64,000 nucleotides of DNA from assembly GCA_003104905.1 (NCBI GenBank), contig PQAS01000047.1:29038-93037 (forward strand), in the 5' to 3' direction. The DNA comes from Candidatus Methanoperedentaceae archaeon (GTDB taxonomy: Archaea; Halobacteriota; Methanosarcinia; Methanosarcinales; Methanoperedenaceae). A program made the position numbers and the translations under genes. Below, piece by piece: positions 17,745 to 26,881 of this stretch; the first letter of the stretch is position 1; the number at the start of each line of letters is the position of its first letter. A model generated the notes under the pieces. That model did not search any database. It worked only from the letters and a program-made list of their open reading frames with translations, and was not told the origin of the DNA.

Positions 17745-18413
17745 TCATTCATATTGAAACAACGTTTTCTGATTCCTATCATATTTTTCCAGTATTCGTT
17801 TTGAAGTCTCCCAGGAATAACGGGCAAAAGAAGGCAGAGAATTATTGTCCTTTACCCAATTTTCAAGAAAACTGATTGTTTTCAGGTCGGCTGGATAACC
17901 ACTTCCTATTTCCATTCCCAGTTCATCTTCCAGTTGTTTTACAAGTGAATCCCTCTGTACTTTTGCCAGGATAGAAGCAGCCGATACGATCGGGTATTTC
18001 ACATCCGCTTTATGTTCGGAAGTGATCAATATTTCCCCCGAGTATTTCTCCCTGATATTCTCCCCAAATCGGTCGGCAATTACATCCGCCGCATCCACAA
18101 AAGCATGATCCGGCCTTAATTCCTCAAGAACTTTCGTAAAGCAGATGACCATTATTTCATTCATAGTCATTATCTTCCTGAGTTCATCTATCCGGGATGG
18201 GCTAACTTCAAGAATAAAATGATTTTCAACTACTTTCTTAATTTCCCTGGCCAGAGCTTCACGTTTTTTCCCGGTCAGTTGTTTGGAATCTTTTACTCCG
18301 ATCCTTAAAAGCTCATCTGTTTTTGTTGCATCAAGCAGAATTCCTGCAACACACATAGGCCCGAGTACAGGACCTTTTCCCGCTTCATCGATCCCGGAAA
18401 TCATTAAAACCAT
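17745..18413 (-). CDS. rnhB: ribonuclease HII
   Basis: RNase HII removes RNA primers and single ribonucleotides from DNA. The 222-aa protein has the catalytic acidic set: GIDEAGKGPVLGP (D8/E9-type pair), AFVDAADV and KADVKYPIVSAASILAKVQRD. It has the normal archaeal length. The ATG at 18413 is used; an ATG three codons later is equally possible. It lies 5 bp after the cysteine hydrolase gene, so the two probably form an operon. Confidence 0.96.
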   Translation of the reverse strand: MVLMISGIDEAGKGPVLGPMCVAGILLDATKTDELLRIGVKDSKQLTGKKREALAREIKKVVENHFILEVSPSRIDELRKIMTMNEIMVICFTKVLEELRPDHAFVDAADVIADRFGENIREKYSGEILITSEHKADVKYPIVSAASILAKVQRDSLVKQLEDELGMEIGSGYPADLKTISFLENWVKDNNSLPSFARYSWETSKRILEKYDRNQKTLFQYE

Positions 18414-18418
18414 TATTG

Positions 18419-18946
18419 CTATAAAACCTTATCAGATGATGTAATTTTTGTACCGTAAATATTTTTCATATATTTGAGTGAGAATTCATAAGACTCTTCA
18501 TCCATCGAAGCTGTGCAATCACGAGGAACGATTGTTTTAAAACCTGAAAAATATGCCGATGCCACATTATTCTGCACACAGATATCAGTGCTCACACCTG
18601 TAAAAATCAGGGTATCTGCATTCATTTTTCTTAATAATCCGGGAAGTTCAGTATCCACAAAAGCGCTGTACCAATTTTTTTCTATAATTATATCATTTTT
18701 TCCAGGCATAAGCTCCGGAATTATCTCGGAACCGGGGCTGTCTTTCATGGCATGTTCCCCCCAGATGTCAATTTCCTGGTCAGTTGCATTATGTGAATCA
18801 CGCAGGAATATTACAGGAACTCCCTTTTTTCGCGCTTTCATAATAAGAGCCGCAACATTCGGGACGATTTTACGAGCGGAGTCACTTCCAAATTTCCCGG
18901 TGACGAAATCATTAATCATATCAACAACGATAAGTACCATATTCAT
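18419..18946 (-). CDS. isochorismatase-family cysteine hydrolase
   Basis: The fold and catalytic triad of the nicotinamidase/isochorismatase family are visible: Asp in VVDMINDF, Lys in IIEKNWYSAF and Cys in VSTDICVQNNVASAYFSGF. IFLRDSHNATDQEIDIWGEHA supplies the metal or substrate loop. Length is 175 aa. Nicotinamidase activity in NAD recycling is one possibility; the substrate cannot be set from the sequence. It is the first gene of a pair with rnhB. Confidence 0.88.
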   Translation of the reverse strand: MNMVLIVVDMINDFVTGKFGSDSARKIVPNVAALIMKARKKGVPVIFLRDSHNATDQEIDIWGEHAMKDSPGSEIIPELMPGKNDIIIEKNWYSAFVDTELPGLLRKMNADTLIFTGVSTDICVQNNVASAYFSGFKTIVPRDCTASMDEESYEFSLKYMKNIYGTKITSSDKVL

Positions 18947-18978
18947 ATACTAACACCATAATTAATTCTAGCACCCGT

Positions 18979-20244
18979 TTATTTAACTGTTTGTGAAAGG
19001 GGCAAATAATCTCCGCCATTTATTATACCTGAAGATGAGTTGTAAGGAAGGAACGTATTTCCCAGGCCGTCCCCATCCATATCCGTACCCGTATAATCCG
19101 ACCAGTAATTGCCGCCCAGATAAGGTCCGCCAATAATGTTTTTATTGTATTTCTTTGAGGTGTTCCATATATTTTTTTCCTCATCATTTGCGTTGTTCTT
19201 GTTGATAAAATAGTTGTTATAAATATGGTTTTTCTTAGAATTTTTCAGGATAATGCCATTTTTATTATTCGAGACATTATTGCCTGTTAATTTGTTTTTG
19301 TTGCTGGAACGGGACAGATAAAATCCGTTGTTATTGTTAGAAACATTGTTGGCGCCCAACACATTATGATCGCTGGAATAAAGAAAAATGCCATTGCCAG
19401 GGTTGTTCGATGCAATGTTTCGCTTCAACGTGTTATTTTCTGATAACCACAGAGAAATGCCATCCCAATTGTTGTTCGAAGCATTGTTGCCCGTAAGCGT
19501 GTTGTTCCGGGAATAGTAAAGAAAAATGCTGTCGCTGTTTTTTGAAGCATTGTTTCTGATAATTTTATTGTTGTGTGAATACAACAAAGAAATGCCGCCA
19601 TTGTTTTTAGAAGCATCGTTGCGGATAAGCCTGTTGTTGCCGGAACTCCTTAGATAAACAGCGCCGCTGTTGCTAAAGATATTGTTCCTGCTCAATGAAT
19701 TAAAGCTGGAATCCGACAGGGAAATGCCATTCCCGCTGTTATTCGATACAATGTTTCTGATAATGGTGTTGTTTCTGGAACCGGTTAGATAAATGCCTTT
19801 GCCGTTATTCGAAGCATTGTTGCCGACAATGGTGTTGTTGCTGGAATTGGACAGGGAAATGCCGTTACGGTTGTTCGAGACATTGTTATTCTTGATCAAA
19901 TTATTATTCGAATATACAAGAATTCCCGAATTCATCCAATCACCTGTAGCCTTAAATCCTTCCAATTTAATTCTATTTGCCAACAGCATGATGGCACTTC
20001 CGTTTCCAGCAGCGTTCACCCAGGGCATTCCTATTCCGCGCAGGATCAACGGCTTTGTAACATTAACACTTTCGTAATAAATACCTCTTTGTACTTTGAT
20101 AGTATCTCCGGCAGTTGAATTATCAACAGCCCACTGTATCCTGGCATAATCATCCGGTACTATAATTGTTACAGCACTCGCACTATTCCCCAACAATAAT
20201 AAAAATATTGATATTCCTATAGCTATTCCAGGCAATCCGCTCAT
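18979..20244 (-). CDS. NosD-like right-handed beta-helix surface protein, 421 aa
   Basis: A signal peptide (to about ASA, residue 24) is followed by IIVPDDYARIQWAVDNSTAGDTIKVQRGIYYESVNVTKPLILRGIG, the usual entry to NosD/pectate-lyase-like helices. About twelve 23-residue coils of the form NN-IxxNNxSNNxxGIxLxxSxNN make up the helix. The end carries the common GGPYLGGNYWSDYTGTDMDGDGLG cap. The protein is probably secreted or surface-bound; the ligand is unknown. It lies 6 bp after the larger NosD gene and is likely cotranscribed. Confidence 0.88.
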   Translation of the reverse strand: MSGLPGIAIGISIFLLLLGNSASAVTIIVPDDYARIQWAVDNSTAGDTIKVQRGIYYESVNVTKPLILRGIGMPWVNAAGNGSAIMLLANRIKLEGFKATGDWMNSGILVYSNNNLIKNNNVSNNRNGISLSNSSNNTIVGNNASNNGKGIYLTGSRNNTIIRNIVSNNSGNGISLSDSSFNSLSRNNIFSNSGAVYLRSSGNNRLIRNDASKNNGGISLLYSHNNKIIRNNASKNSDSIFLYYSRNNTLTGNNASNNNWDGISLWLSENNTLKRNIASNNPGNGIFLYSSDHNVLGANNVSNNNNGFYLSRSSNKNKLTGNNVSNNKNGIILKNSKKNHIYNNYFINKNNANDEEKNIWNTSKKYNKNIIGGPYLGGNYWSDYTGTDMDGDGLGNTFLPYNSSSGIINGGDYLPLSQTVK

Positions 20245-20250
20245 ATTGTA

Positions 20251-22356
20251 TCATATCCTGCTAAAAGTTCTTTTTTCAGTTTGAATCACATTCCCCTGCA
20301 CATTTTGGGCATAAGCCCGGTAATTGTAAGTTCCAACTGCAAGATCAGTGAAATTTCTATACAACCTATAAATTCCTGCGCCATAAGAAGCTTTTATTTC
20401 TTCGGAGCTTAATGCTCTCCTGTGAATGCGGACCTCGTCGATCTTTCCATTGAAACTATTTCCCCACCCGTCATTGCCGATAATAAGCATATTATGGTAT
20501 CCTTTAATTGCTGATATCTTATTGGTTTCCATAAGATCACCATTCAAGTAAGAATTAAGGTCATTTCCGTTAAAAGTTCCAGCAATATGATACCATTGTC
20601 CCGGCGTCAGGTTCTGTTTGACAGTCACCCATCGGCTTCCCTCTGGATTGCCATTAAAGTTAAATCCCAGATAACAACCACCTGGAGCTCCATATCTCAA
20701 TTGCCAGCTCCAATTCGCACTATTTGCCGGACCACCCGCCTTGCTCATTACCCCATAGTTCCCGGATATTCCGTCATCGCATTTTTCTTGAGCTGCTTCG
20801 GGATTTATCCATGCTTCAATAGTAACCGCTTTTGTAATGTTCAGGATTTCCCTGTTCCCTGCATCAACATAGTCATTAGAACCGTCAAAACCAAGAGCAT
20901 TTCCAAACTTTCCTGGTACATTAGCCGGACAGTTTTCTCCCGAACATACCGCGTTATTTCCATGTTTGCTCCAGTCCCTGAAAAATGAAACATTCTCACC
21001 CCTTTCAATGTTAAACCTCCACCACCCCGCTAAAGAGCGGTTCCAGTCTATGAATGCTGTTGATGATCCGTAAACTGTTGTGTTGATATACGCGTAATCT
21101 TGAGAAAGTATTGCGCCGTTTGCCGGAGTAGGATTCGTAAAGGAGATAGATGGGGGCTGGTTGGAAAGTGGCAGAGAATCCACATTATCAGAATCCAGTG
21201 CATAAGTCGCATCGCAAATACCATCGCCATTTGTATCGGAGCAGGTCTGACCAAAGCCTGTGCCGTCAGGATTTGCCCAGAAGTTGCCGCCAAGGTATGG
21301 GCCCCCCAGTATGTTGGTGCCCGATTGCTTCGTAATGCCCCAGGTATTGATATTTGAATTATAAAATAGAATATTGTTAAAATTATTATAAATGTTGTTG
21401 TAAATCAGGTTGTTGCCGGAAAATTCCAGAGAAATGCCGTAATCATTATTGGTTACATTGTTGCCACTCAGTATATTATCACTGGAAGAGGCCAGTGAAA
21501 TGCCAATCCTGTTGTTGTTGGCTGCATTGTTGCCCCTGAGAAGATTGCTGCCGGAAGAGTCCAGATAGATGCCTATGCCATTGTTCGAATTGGCATTGTT
21601 TCCAATTAGAGTGTTGTTCAGGGAAGAGGTCAGGATAATCCCATTGCCATTGCCGGATGCATTGCTGCCGATAAGCGTGTTGCCGGGGGAAGAGGAAAGG
21701 CTGATGCCAAAATCATTGTTCGAGGTGGCATTGTTGCCGATAAGCGTGTTGTTCAAGGAAGAGGAAAAAGAGATGCCGTCATTTTTGTTATAACTGGCAT
21801 TATTGCCGATCAGGGTGTTGTTCAAGGAAAAAGACACAGAGATGCCAGAGCCGTATTTGCCGTTCCTGCCTGAGTAGCCGTTGTTAAATGCATTGTTGCC
21901 TATCAGAGTATTGTTGACAGATTGGAAAAGGGAGAAACCATTGTTGTCGTTGTTATATGCATTGTTGCTGACCACGGTATTGCCGTTTGAAATGATTTCA
22001 ATACCTTCCCCCGGATAAGAAGCCCCGGTAACATCAAAACCTTCAAGTCTAATTCCGTTCGCGGAAAGCTTGATCGCACTCTTGCTTCCCATAGCTTTTA
22101 CCACCGGAGCCCCAACACCACGAAGAGTCAATTGCTTGTTCACATTGACGTTTTCGTTATATGTACCGCTTTGCACTATGATTGTATCCCTACTGCCTGC
22201 CGCATTTATCGCGTCATTTATGCTTGAGTATATGCATCCGCCGGGGCAAACCGTAAGGGTCGCTGCATTTGCGCTGCCTGCAAGCAATAATCCCAGCATC
22301 GTTATTCCAATCGCCATTTTGAGAGCATGCCTTCCATAAACTTTTTTCATGATCAT
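20251..22356 (-). CDS. NosD-like beta-helix protein with C-terminal LamG lectin domain, 701 aa
   Basis: A signal peptide is followed by LTVCPGGCIYSSINDAINAAGSRDTIIVQSGTYNENV and a long series of NN-rich beta-helix coils (about 90-340). The cap GGPYLGGNFWANPDGTGFGQTC comes next. Residues from about 400 to 690 hold a short beta domain and a concanavalin/LamG-type domain (GWWRFN, LGFDGSNDYVDAGN, ITIEAWINPEA-like, GQWYHIAGTFNG, GKIDEVRIHRRALSSEEI). The protein is probably an extracellular adhesin- or glycan-binding protein. It is the first gene of the tandem NosD pair. Confidence 0.88.
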   Translation of the reverse strand: MIMKKVYGRHALKMAIGITMLGLLLAGSANAATLTVCPGGCIYSSINDAINAAGSRDTIIVQSGTYNENVNVNKQLTLRGVGAPVVKAMGSKSAIKLSANGIRLEGFDVTGASYPGEGIEIISNGNTVVSNNAYNNDNNGFSLFQSVNNTLIGNNAFNNGYSGRNGKYGSGISVSFSLNNTLIGNNASYNKNDGISFSSSLNNTLIGNNATSNNDFGISLSSSPGNTLIGSNASGNGNGIILTSSLNNTLIGNNANSNNGIGIYLDSSGSNLLRGNNAANNNRIGISLASSSDNILSGNNVTNNDYGISLEFSGNNLIYNNIYNNFNNILFYNSNINTWGITKQSGTNILGGPYLGGNFWANPDGTGFGQTCSDTNGDGICDATYALDSDNVDSLPLSNQPPSISFTNPTPANGAILSQDYAYINTTVYGSSTAFIDWNRSLAGWWRFNIERGENVSFFRDWSKHGNNAVCSGENCPANVPGKFGNALGFDGSNDYVDAGNREILNITKAVTIEAWINPEAAQEKCDDGISGNYGVMSKAGGPANSANWSWQLRYGAPGGCYLGFNFNGNPEGSRWVTVKQNLTPGQWYHIAGTFNGNDLNSYLNGDLMETNKISAIKGYHNMLIIGNDGWGNSFNGKIDEVRIHRRALSSEEIKASYGAGIYRLYRNFTDLAVGTYNYRAYAQNVQGNVIQTEKRTFSRI

Positions 22357-22414
22357 TTTTCCACCTGCAGTAATGGAGATGTCATCATATATATAAATTA
22401 AGCAGGTTAAATAT

Positions 22415-23737
22415 TCAATTCCCTATTACCTTCATCTGTGCAACTTTTATTGTTGGGGTAATTACATTTCCGACTTTCCTCACATCCTTTCCAATGCCAT
22501 CGATATTCTTCAAGACTTCAAAGATGTTTCCGGATATCATCATCGATGTGATAGGGGAGGCGATCTGACCGTTCTTTATCTCAAATGAATTCCTGGCTTC
22601 CACTGAAAAATCACCGGAAATGGGGTTGGCAGTATGCGCCCCAATAACAGTATTAACAATAACCCCGTCCTTTGTCTCCCCAATGATATCTGAGGAAGGA
22701 TGTTGAATTATCATGTTGCGAATTCCAATTGAAGGCGTGGAAGTATAAGACGACCTGACAGCATTACCTGTGCTTTCCCGTTTTTCTTTCCCCGCAGCAT
22801 AGCAGTCATAAATGTAAGATGATAAGATGCCGTCTTTAATAATGGGTGTTCTCTTAGACGGCGTCCCTTCTTCATCGCATGTGGAGGTACCAAGACCACC
22901 TGTCAAAATTCCATCGTCGATGATTGAAAGTTGATCTGAGGCTATGGAAGTACCCATTTTATTTTTCAATGATGATCTTCCTTTCTGGACATTATCCGCA
23001 TTTACCGAGGTCACGACCGTATTTTCAAGAAGGTCTGCAATGGCCATTGGCTCAAGCAGCACGGTGCAATCCCGCGTTTGCGTACTTATGCCGTGCTGTG
23101 ACCGCAAGGCAAGGGAGGAGGCTTTCTCCCCCAACCTGTAGAAATCCATATCCAGCTTTCTCGACATGTCAAATTCAGAAGCGGTTGAAAGAGGCGCATC
23201 CTCTGTAATAGCATCTATTGAGGCCGAAACGATGGTATCTTCTTCCTCGATTTCGATGCCGTTTGAATTCAAGATAAGTTTTGTTGAATTACCGCATGCA
23301 AAATGTCCTGATGTGGGAAAAATTGTAGGGATGGACTTTGCTCCATTGATCAATTCGCAAGTATAATCTATGCATGACCCAATCCCGATATCCGCAATTT
23401 TTTTATCAAAAATACCTTTCACTGCGGGTTGTTTCTTATTTCCGGGAAGCCTGGACCATTCAGGATCACTGCCTCTCACACGAGCGGATTTTACGGCAAG
23501 TATAGAAGCTTCTTTGATACGAAAAACATCGTTAGTGCTGGAAAAACCCACCGCCCCTTTTACGATCACCCTTATGCCTATCCCCGAAATAAGACTTTCT
23601 TTTGCAAGATCGATGACATCCCTGTGAATATCTATTGAAATTGACCTTCCTTTTACACAATATACCTCAACTTCATCCGCTCCTTCTTTTTCTGCAAACT
23701 CAAGAGCCTTATAAGCATTATCAAAAATATCAGTCAT
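22415..23737 (-). CDS. TldD/PmbA family protein (TldE/PmbA-like)
   Basis: The 440-aa protein follows the PmbA/TldE pattern: an N-terminal VEVYCVKGRSISIDIHRD, GIGIRVIVKGAVGFSSTND, a central TRDCTVLLEPMAIADLLEN and a C-terminal GAHTANPISGDFSVEARNSFEIKNGQ. In bacteria TldD and TldE form a metalloprotease that trims modified peptides; the zinc ligands are on TldD and TldE is the inactive partner. No TldD partner is in this window. Confidence 0.9.
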   Translation of the reverse strand: MTDIFDNAYKALEFAEKEGADEVEVYCVKGRSISIDIHRDVIDLAKESLISGIGIRVIVKGAVGFSSTNDVFRIKEASILAVKSARVRGSDPEWSRLPGNKKQPAVKGIFDKKIADIGIGSCIDYTCELINGAKSIPTIFPTSGHFACGNSTKLILNSNGIEIEEEDTIVSASIDAITEDAPLSTASEFDMSRKLDMDFYRLGEKASSLALRSQHGISTQTRDCTVLLEPMAIADLLENTVVTSVNADNVQKGRSSLKNKMGTSIASDQLSIIDDGILTGGLGTSTCDEEGTPSKRTPIIKDGILSSYIYDCYAAGKEKRESTGNAVRSSYTSTPSIGIRNMIIQHPSSDIIGETKDGVIVNTVIGAHTANPISGDFSVEARNSFEIKNGQIASPITSMMISGNIFEVLKNIDGIGKDVRKVGNVITPTIKVAQMKVIGN

Positions 23738-23820
23738 AGAAACTCGTTTAATTATAGTTCTTTATCTTATATAGATAAGGGGGTTGAAAAAAATATAAGA
23801 ATTATTATTATTATTATGGA

Positions 23821-24567
23821 TTACATTCGTTTAAAGCTTGCAACACCTAAACCTATCATCATAGCAGCGAAAAGCGCCAATGCAGCCACATCCAGCATGA
23901 TGGGAAAATGGTTTATATTCAAGATAATACCACGCATTGCATCAACACCATACGTCAGGGGATTAATAAATGTAATAGCGGAGAGCCAGGGCCCAAGATT
24001 GCTGACCGGGAAAAGTGCGCCGCTGAAGAAAAACATTGGCCACATTACAAAATTTATTATAAGGCTGAATCCTTCGGGACTTTTGAGGTTCGCGCCTATT
24101 ACAAGACCGATACTCACCATTGCTATTGAGATAAGAAGAAGCATCAGGAACGCTTCTATTATCACAAGAGGAGTGAATGGGATGCTTATGAAAAATCCTA
24201 TAATTATGAGATATACCACCTGAACCATGGCATCAGTGGCCCCTCCCAGCATCTTTCCCGCAAATACGCTCGCTCTTGATACCGGCGCCACAAGAACTTC
24301 TTTTAAGAAATCAAGTTTCCTGTCCCAGATAATATAAACCCCGTAAAAAAGCGAGGTGAACAATACGGTCATGACCATTATCCCGGGATATATGAATGTC
24401 TGGTATGGATAGCCGCTCATACTCTGGACGCTTGAACCCAGGCCTCCTCCGAATCCGAAAATCCAGAGAAGCGGGGAGATAACTGCAGAGATAAGCCTCT
24501 CTTTCTCACGGATATATATCTTGGCTTCGCGAAGCCATACTGCGTAAATGCCCTCAAGTTCGCTCAT
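23821..24567 (-). CDS. ABC-2 type transporter permease
   Basis: The 248-aa protein has six predicted membrane segments and the ABC-2 signature around IITFINPLTYGVDAMRGI. It overlaps the ATPase gene by 4 bp (ATGA), so the two make one DrrAB-like exporter. Drugs, lipids or other hydrophobic compounds are the usual substrates; none can be named here. Confidence 0.92.
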   Translation of the reverse strand: MSELEGIYAVWLREAKIYIREKERLISAVISPLLWIFGFGGGLGSSVQSMSGYPYQTFIYPGIMVMTVLFTSLFYGVYIIWDRKLDFLKEVLVAPVSRASVFAGKMLGGATDAMVQVVYLIIIGFFISIPFTPLVIIEAFLMLLLISIAMVSIGLVIGANLKSPEGFSLIINFVMWPMFFFSGALFPVSNLGPWLSAITFINPLTYGVDAMRGIILNINHFPIMLDVAALALFAAMMIGLGVASFKRM

Positions 24568-25517
24568 CTTTTCATCATCCTCTCCCAGAAACCGCCTTCT
24601 GCCTCTGCTTCACGTATCTCTCTTCCTGTGTAATGAAGAAATACGTCGTTGAGGGTTCCTCTTCTTACCTCCACAAAATCAATTGGACCAGAATTTGAAA
24701 GCAGATCCTGCAGATGTTTGCCTGCATCTTTTATCGAGATATAAAGAAGTCCGTCTTTGTCTTCTGCTTTCATTACATAATCAAGTTTCTTGATACTTTC
24801 GATATCAGGGATTCTTTGTTTGATCGTAACAACATCTCCCGCTACCCTGCTCTTTAGTGCATCTGGTGAATCAAGCGCTGCGATCTTACCATAATCGATG
24901 ATCGCAACCCTGTCACAAAGCTGTTCAGCTTCTTCCATATAATGCGTGGTAAGCAAAACTGTCATGCATTCCTTTTGAGCAAGTTCTTTTATGTAATCCC
25001 AGATGTGCTCTCTTGTCTGGGGATCAAGACCAAGTGTTGGCTCATCAAGGAAAAGTATTTTTGGATGGTGCATTATTCCCCTGGCAAGCTCCAGGCGCCT
25101 GCGCATCCCGCCGGAATATGTATTTACAAAGTCATCCGCACGTTTCTCCAGGTTCACGATAGCTAAGACTTCATTTATACGCTGCTTTCTTATCGCTTTT
25201 GGGACTTCAAAAAGGAGATTGTGAAGAGCAAGGTTTTCACGGCCGGTCAGGAGATCATCCACGCTTGCCTGCTGGAATACAATGCCTATTGATTTTCTCA
25301 CTTTTCCAGGTTCTTTGACAATATCAAAGCCATTAACCCAGGCTCTTCCCGATGTTGGCTTCAAAATAGTGCAAAGCATTGAGATCAATGTGGTTTTTCC
25401 CGCACCGTTAGGGCCGAGAAGCCCGAATATCTCCCCCTCTTCCACTTCAAGATTCAGTTCGTTAACAGCCGTAATTTTACCGAATTTCTTTGTGAGAGCT
25501 TCGGTTTTTATTGTCAT
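24564..25517 (-). CDS. ABC transporter ATP-binding protein (DrrA-like)
   Basis: The 317-aa ATPase carries Walker A GPNGAGKTT, signature YSGGMRRRLELARG, Walker B ILFLDEPTLGLD and the switch His in LLTTHYMEEAEQ. The extra C-terminal ~90 residues (DVVTIKQRI...VEVRRGTLNDVFLHYTGRE) are typical of the daunorubicin-resistance DrrA group. It works with the overlapping permease at the cytoplasmic membrane. Confidence 0.95.
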   Translation of the reverse strand: MTIKTEALTKKFGKITAVNELNLEVEEGEIFGLLGPNGAGKTTLISMLCTILKPTSGRAWVNGFDIVKEPGKVRKSIGIVFQQASVDDLLTGRENLALHNLLFEVPKAIRKQRINEVLAIVNLEKRADDFVNTYSGGMRRRLELARGIMHHPKILFLDEPTLGLDPQTREHIWDYIKELAQKECMTVLLTTHYMEEAEQLCDRVAIIDYGKIAALDSPDALKSRVAGDVVTIKQRIPDIESIKKLDYVMKAEDKDGLLYISIKDAGKHLQDLLSNSGPIDFVEVRRGTLNDVFLHYTGREIREAEAEGGFWERMMKR

Positions 25518-25557
25518 GCCATTGAATATGCATGATAAAGATAAAAAATTGACGTAA

Positions 25558-25920
25558 TTAAATCCTGTTTATGTCCGTTGAGCTTTCTATCACTATCTCT
25601 CTTACATTCCTGTATTCGGCTACCTTACCGGTTATATGTACCTTGTCGCCAATCTTCAGTATATCATAAACTTCTTTTGCCCCATTATCTCTGGAAATGA
25701 ATAACTTGACATTCAGATTCGAAATCGAGAGAATCAGGTTATCCCCCCTGGCCGTCATCTGTTTGGAGAGCAGGGTCCCATCGGCCTGGATTCTCTCCCC
25801 GATCTTTGAATCATCTGAATAAGCAGCAACCTGTGGAACAAAACCAAAATAGCCGATGATAAGTGAAAGCACTGCCATTACTAGCAGTACTGCAACTATC
25901 TTTTCTTCTTTTTGGATCAT
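25558..25920 (-). CDS. membrane-anchored OB-fold-like protein, 120 aa
   Basis: One N-terminal membrane anchor (residues 8-28) leads to an extracytoplasmic domain. Its pattern GERIQADGTLLSKQM...NLNVKLFISRD...ILKIGDKVHITGKVAEYRNVREIVIES looks like an OB fold of the nucleic-acid-binding or CcmE type. Binding partner and role are unknown. The gene starts 1 bp after the FKBP lipoprotein gene stops, so the pair is probably cotranscribed. Confidence 0.65.
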   Translation of the reverse strand: MIQKEEKIVAVLLVMAVLSLIIGYFGFVPQVAAYSDDSKIGERIQADGTLLSKQMTARGDNLILSISNLNVKLFISRDNGAKEVYDILKIGDKVHITGKVAEYRNVREIVIESSTDINRI

Positions 25921-25921
25921 C

Positions 25922-26788
25922 TCATTTATTTATGGAAACCAGTGTTACATTGAAGAGCAAGGTCTTTCCCGCTACTTGTGAGTTCTGGTCCATAATTATT
26001 GAAGTCTCATTGAACCTGATTTTCGTTGGAACCATCTGTCCGAACATATCAGGAACTGTCACTGTTGTTTCTGGTATCGGATTATGTCTTAAAGTGATAT
26101 TCTTATCGTCCATAGCAATTATTGTCGTATTATATGGTGAATTCCGGAACTGGACTGTATCATTTATTTTCAAAATCGGCTTTAATGATAAATTCTTATC
26201 ATCAATTTTTATAACAGTCGCGTTCCATGGCATTTGTGCATTCCAGATTTTAAATCCCAGGCTAAGATCATATTTCACTGTTATCTCGGATGAAATATTT
26301 GTTATAGTAATATTCATATTTGAATCCGGGATTTGATAAGTATTTCCAACTGAATGGTTCGGACCAAATACCTGTTCAAACTGACCTACTGGTACACTTA
26401 TTTCTCTTGGAATTATTGTAATGGTGGTAATATTCTCTTGTATCGGTATGACCTGGATCTTGTTAGGATTTATCGGATAAGCTTTTTCCGGAGGTATTAC
26501 TAAATGCTTGGTTTCTCCCACTTTCATCCCTATAACTCCTTCATCAAATCCTTCTATGGCGTCACTTGGCGTTTTCCCAACACTGAAATTATACGGCTCG
26601 TATACGGCGCCGGGAGTGTATAAATTATTAGCTTTAGCAACGCTTTCAATAGAAGTGTCAAAAACTTTTCCGTCCTCGAAACTGCCAACATAATTTACGG
26701 AAATATTGTCCCCTTTTTTTACTGTTTTTTCCACACAGCCACTAAATAAAATTACAGCTGTTAATATAAGAATCAATACTTTTCTCAT
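25922..26788 (-). CDS. FKBP-type peptidyl-prolyl isomerase, lipoprotein
   Basis: A lipoprotein signal with lipobox FSGC (Cys18) precedes an FKBP domain of the SlyD-like archaeal type: VKKGDNISVNYVGSFEDGKVFDTS, then IEGFDEGVIGMKVGETKHLVIPPEKAY. The C-terminal ~150 residues have several beta-rich segments with NIT/NDT stretches, probably the insert-in-flap region and repeats of it. It should act outside the membrane in folding exported proteins. Length is 288 aa. Confidence 0.92.
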   Translation of the reverse strand: MRKVLILILTAVILFSGCVEKTVKKGDNISVNYVGSFEDGKVFDTSIESVAKANNLYTPGAVYEPYNFSVGKTPSDAIEGFDEGVIGMKVGETKHLVIPPEKAYPINPNKIQVIPIQENITTITIIPREISVPVGQFEQVFGPNHSVGNTYQIPDSNMNITITNISSEITVKYDLSLGFKIWNAQMPWNATVIKIDDKNLSLKPILKINDTVQFRNSPYNTTIIAMDDKNITLRHNPIPETTVTVPDMFGQMVPTKIRFNETSIIMDQNSQVAGKTLLFNVTLVSINK

Positions 26789-26881
26789 GATATCACTTTA
26801 TCCAGAGTGATGATAACATATAAGTAATTTGTGATTATTTTAGGATTATATTTTAGGCCATTTATTCATCAGGAACCAGAT

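Noticed and set aside
18979..22356. CRISPR-like repetition in the NosD genes
   Set aside because: The repeats are in-frame 23-residue beta-helix coils with diverged copies and no spacers.
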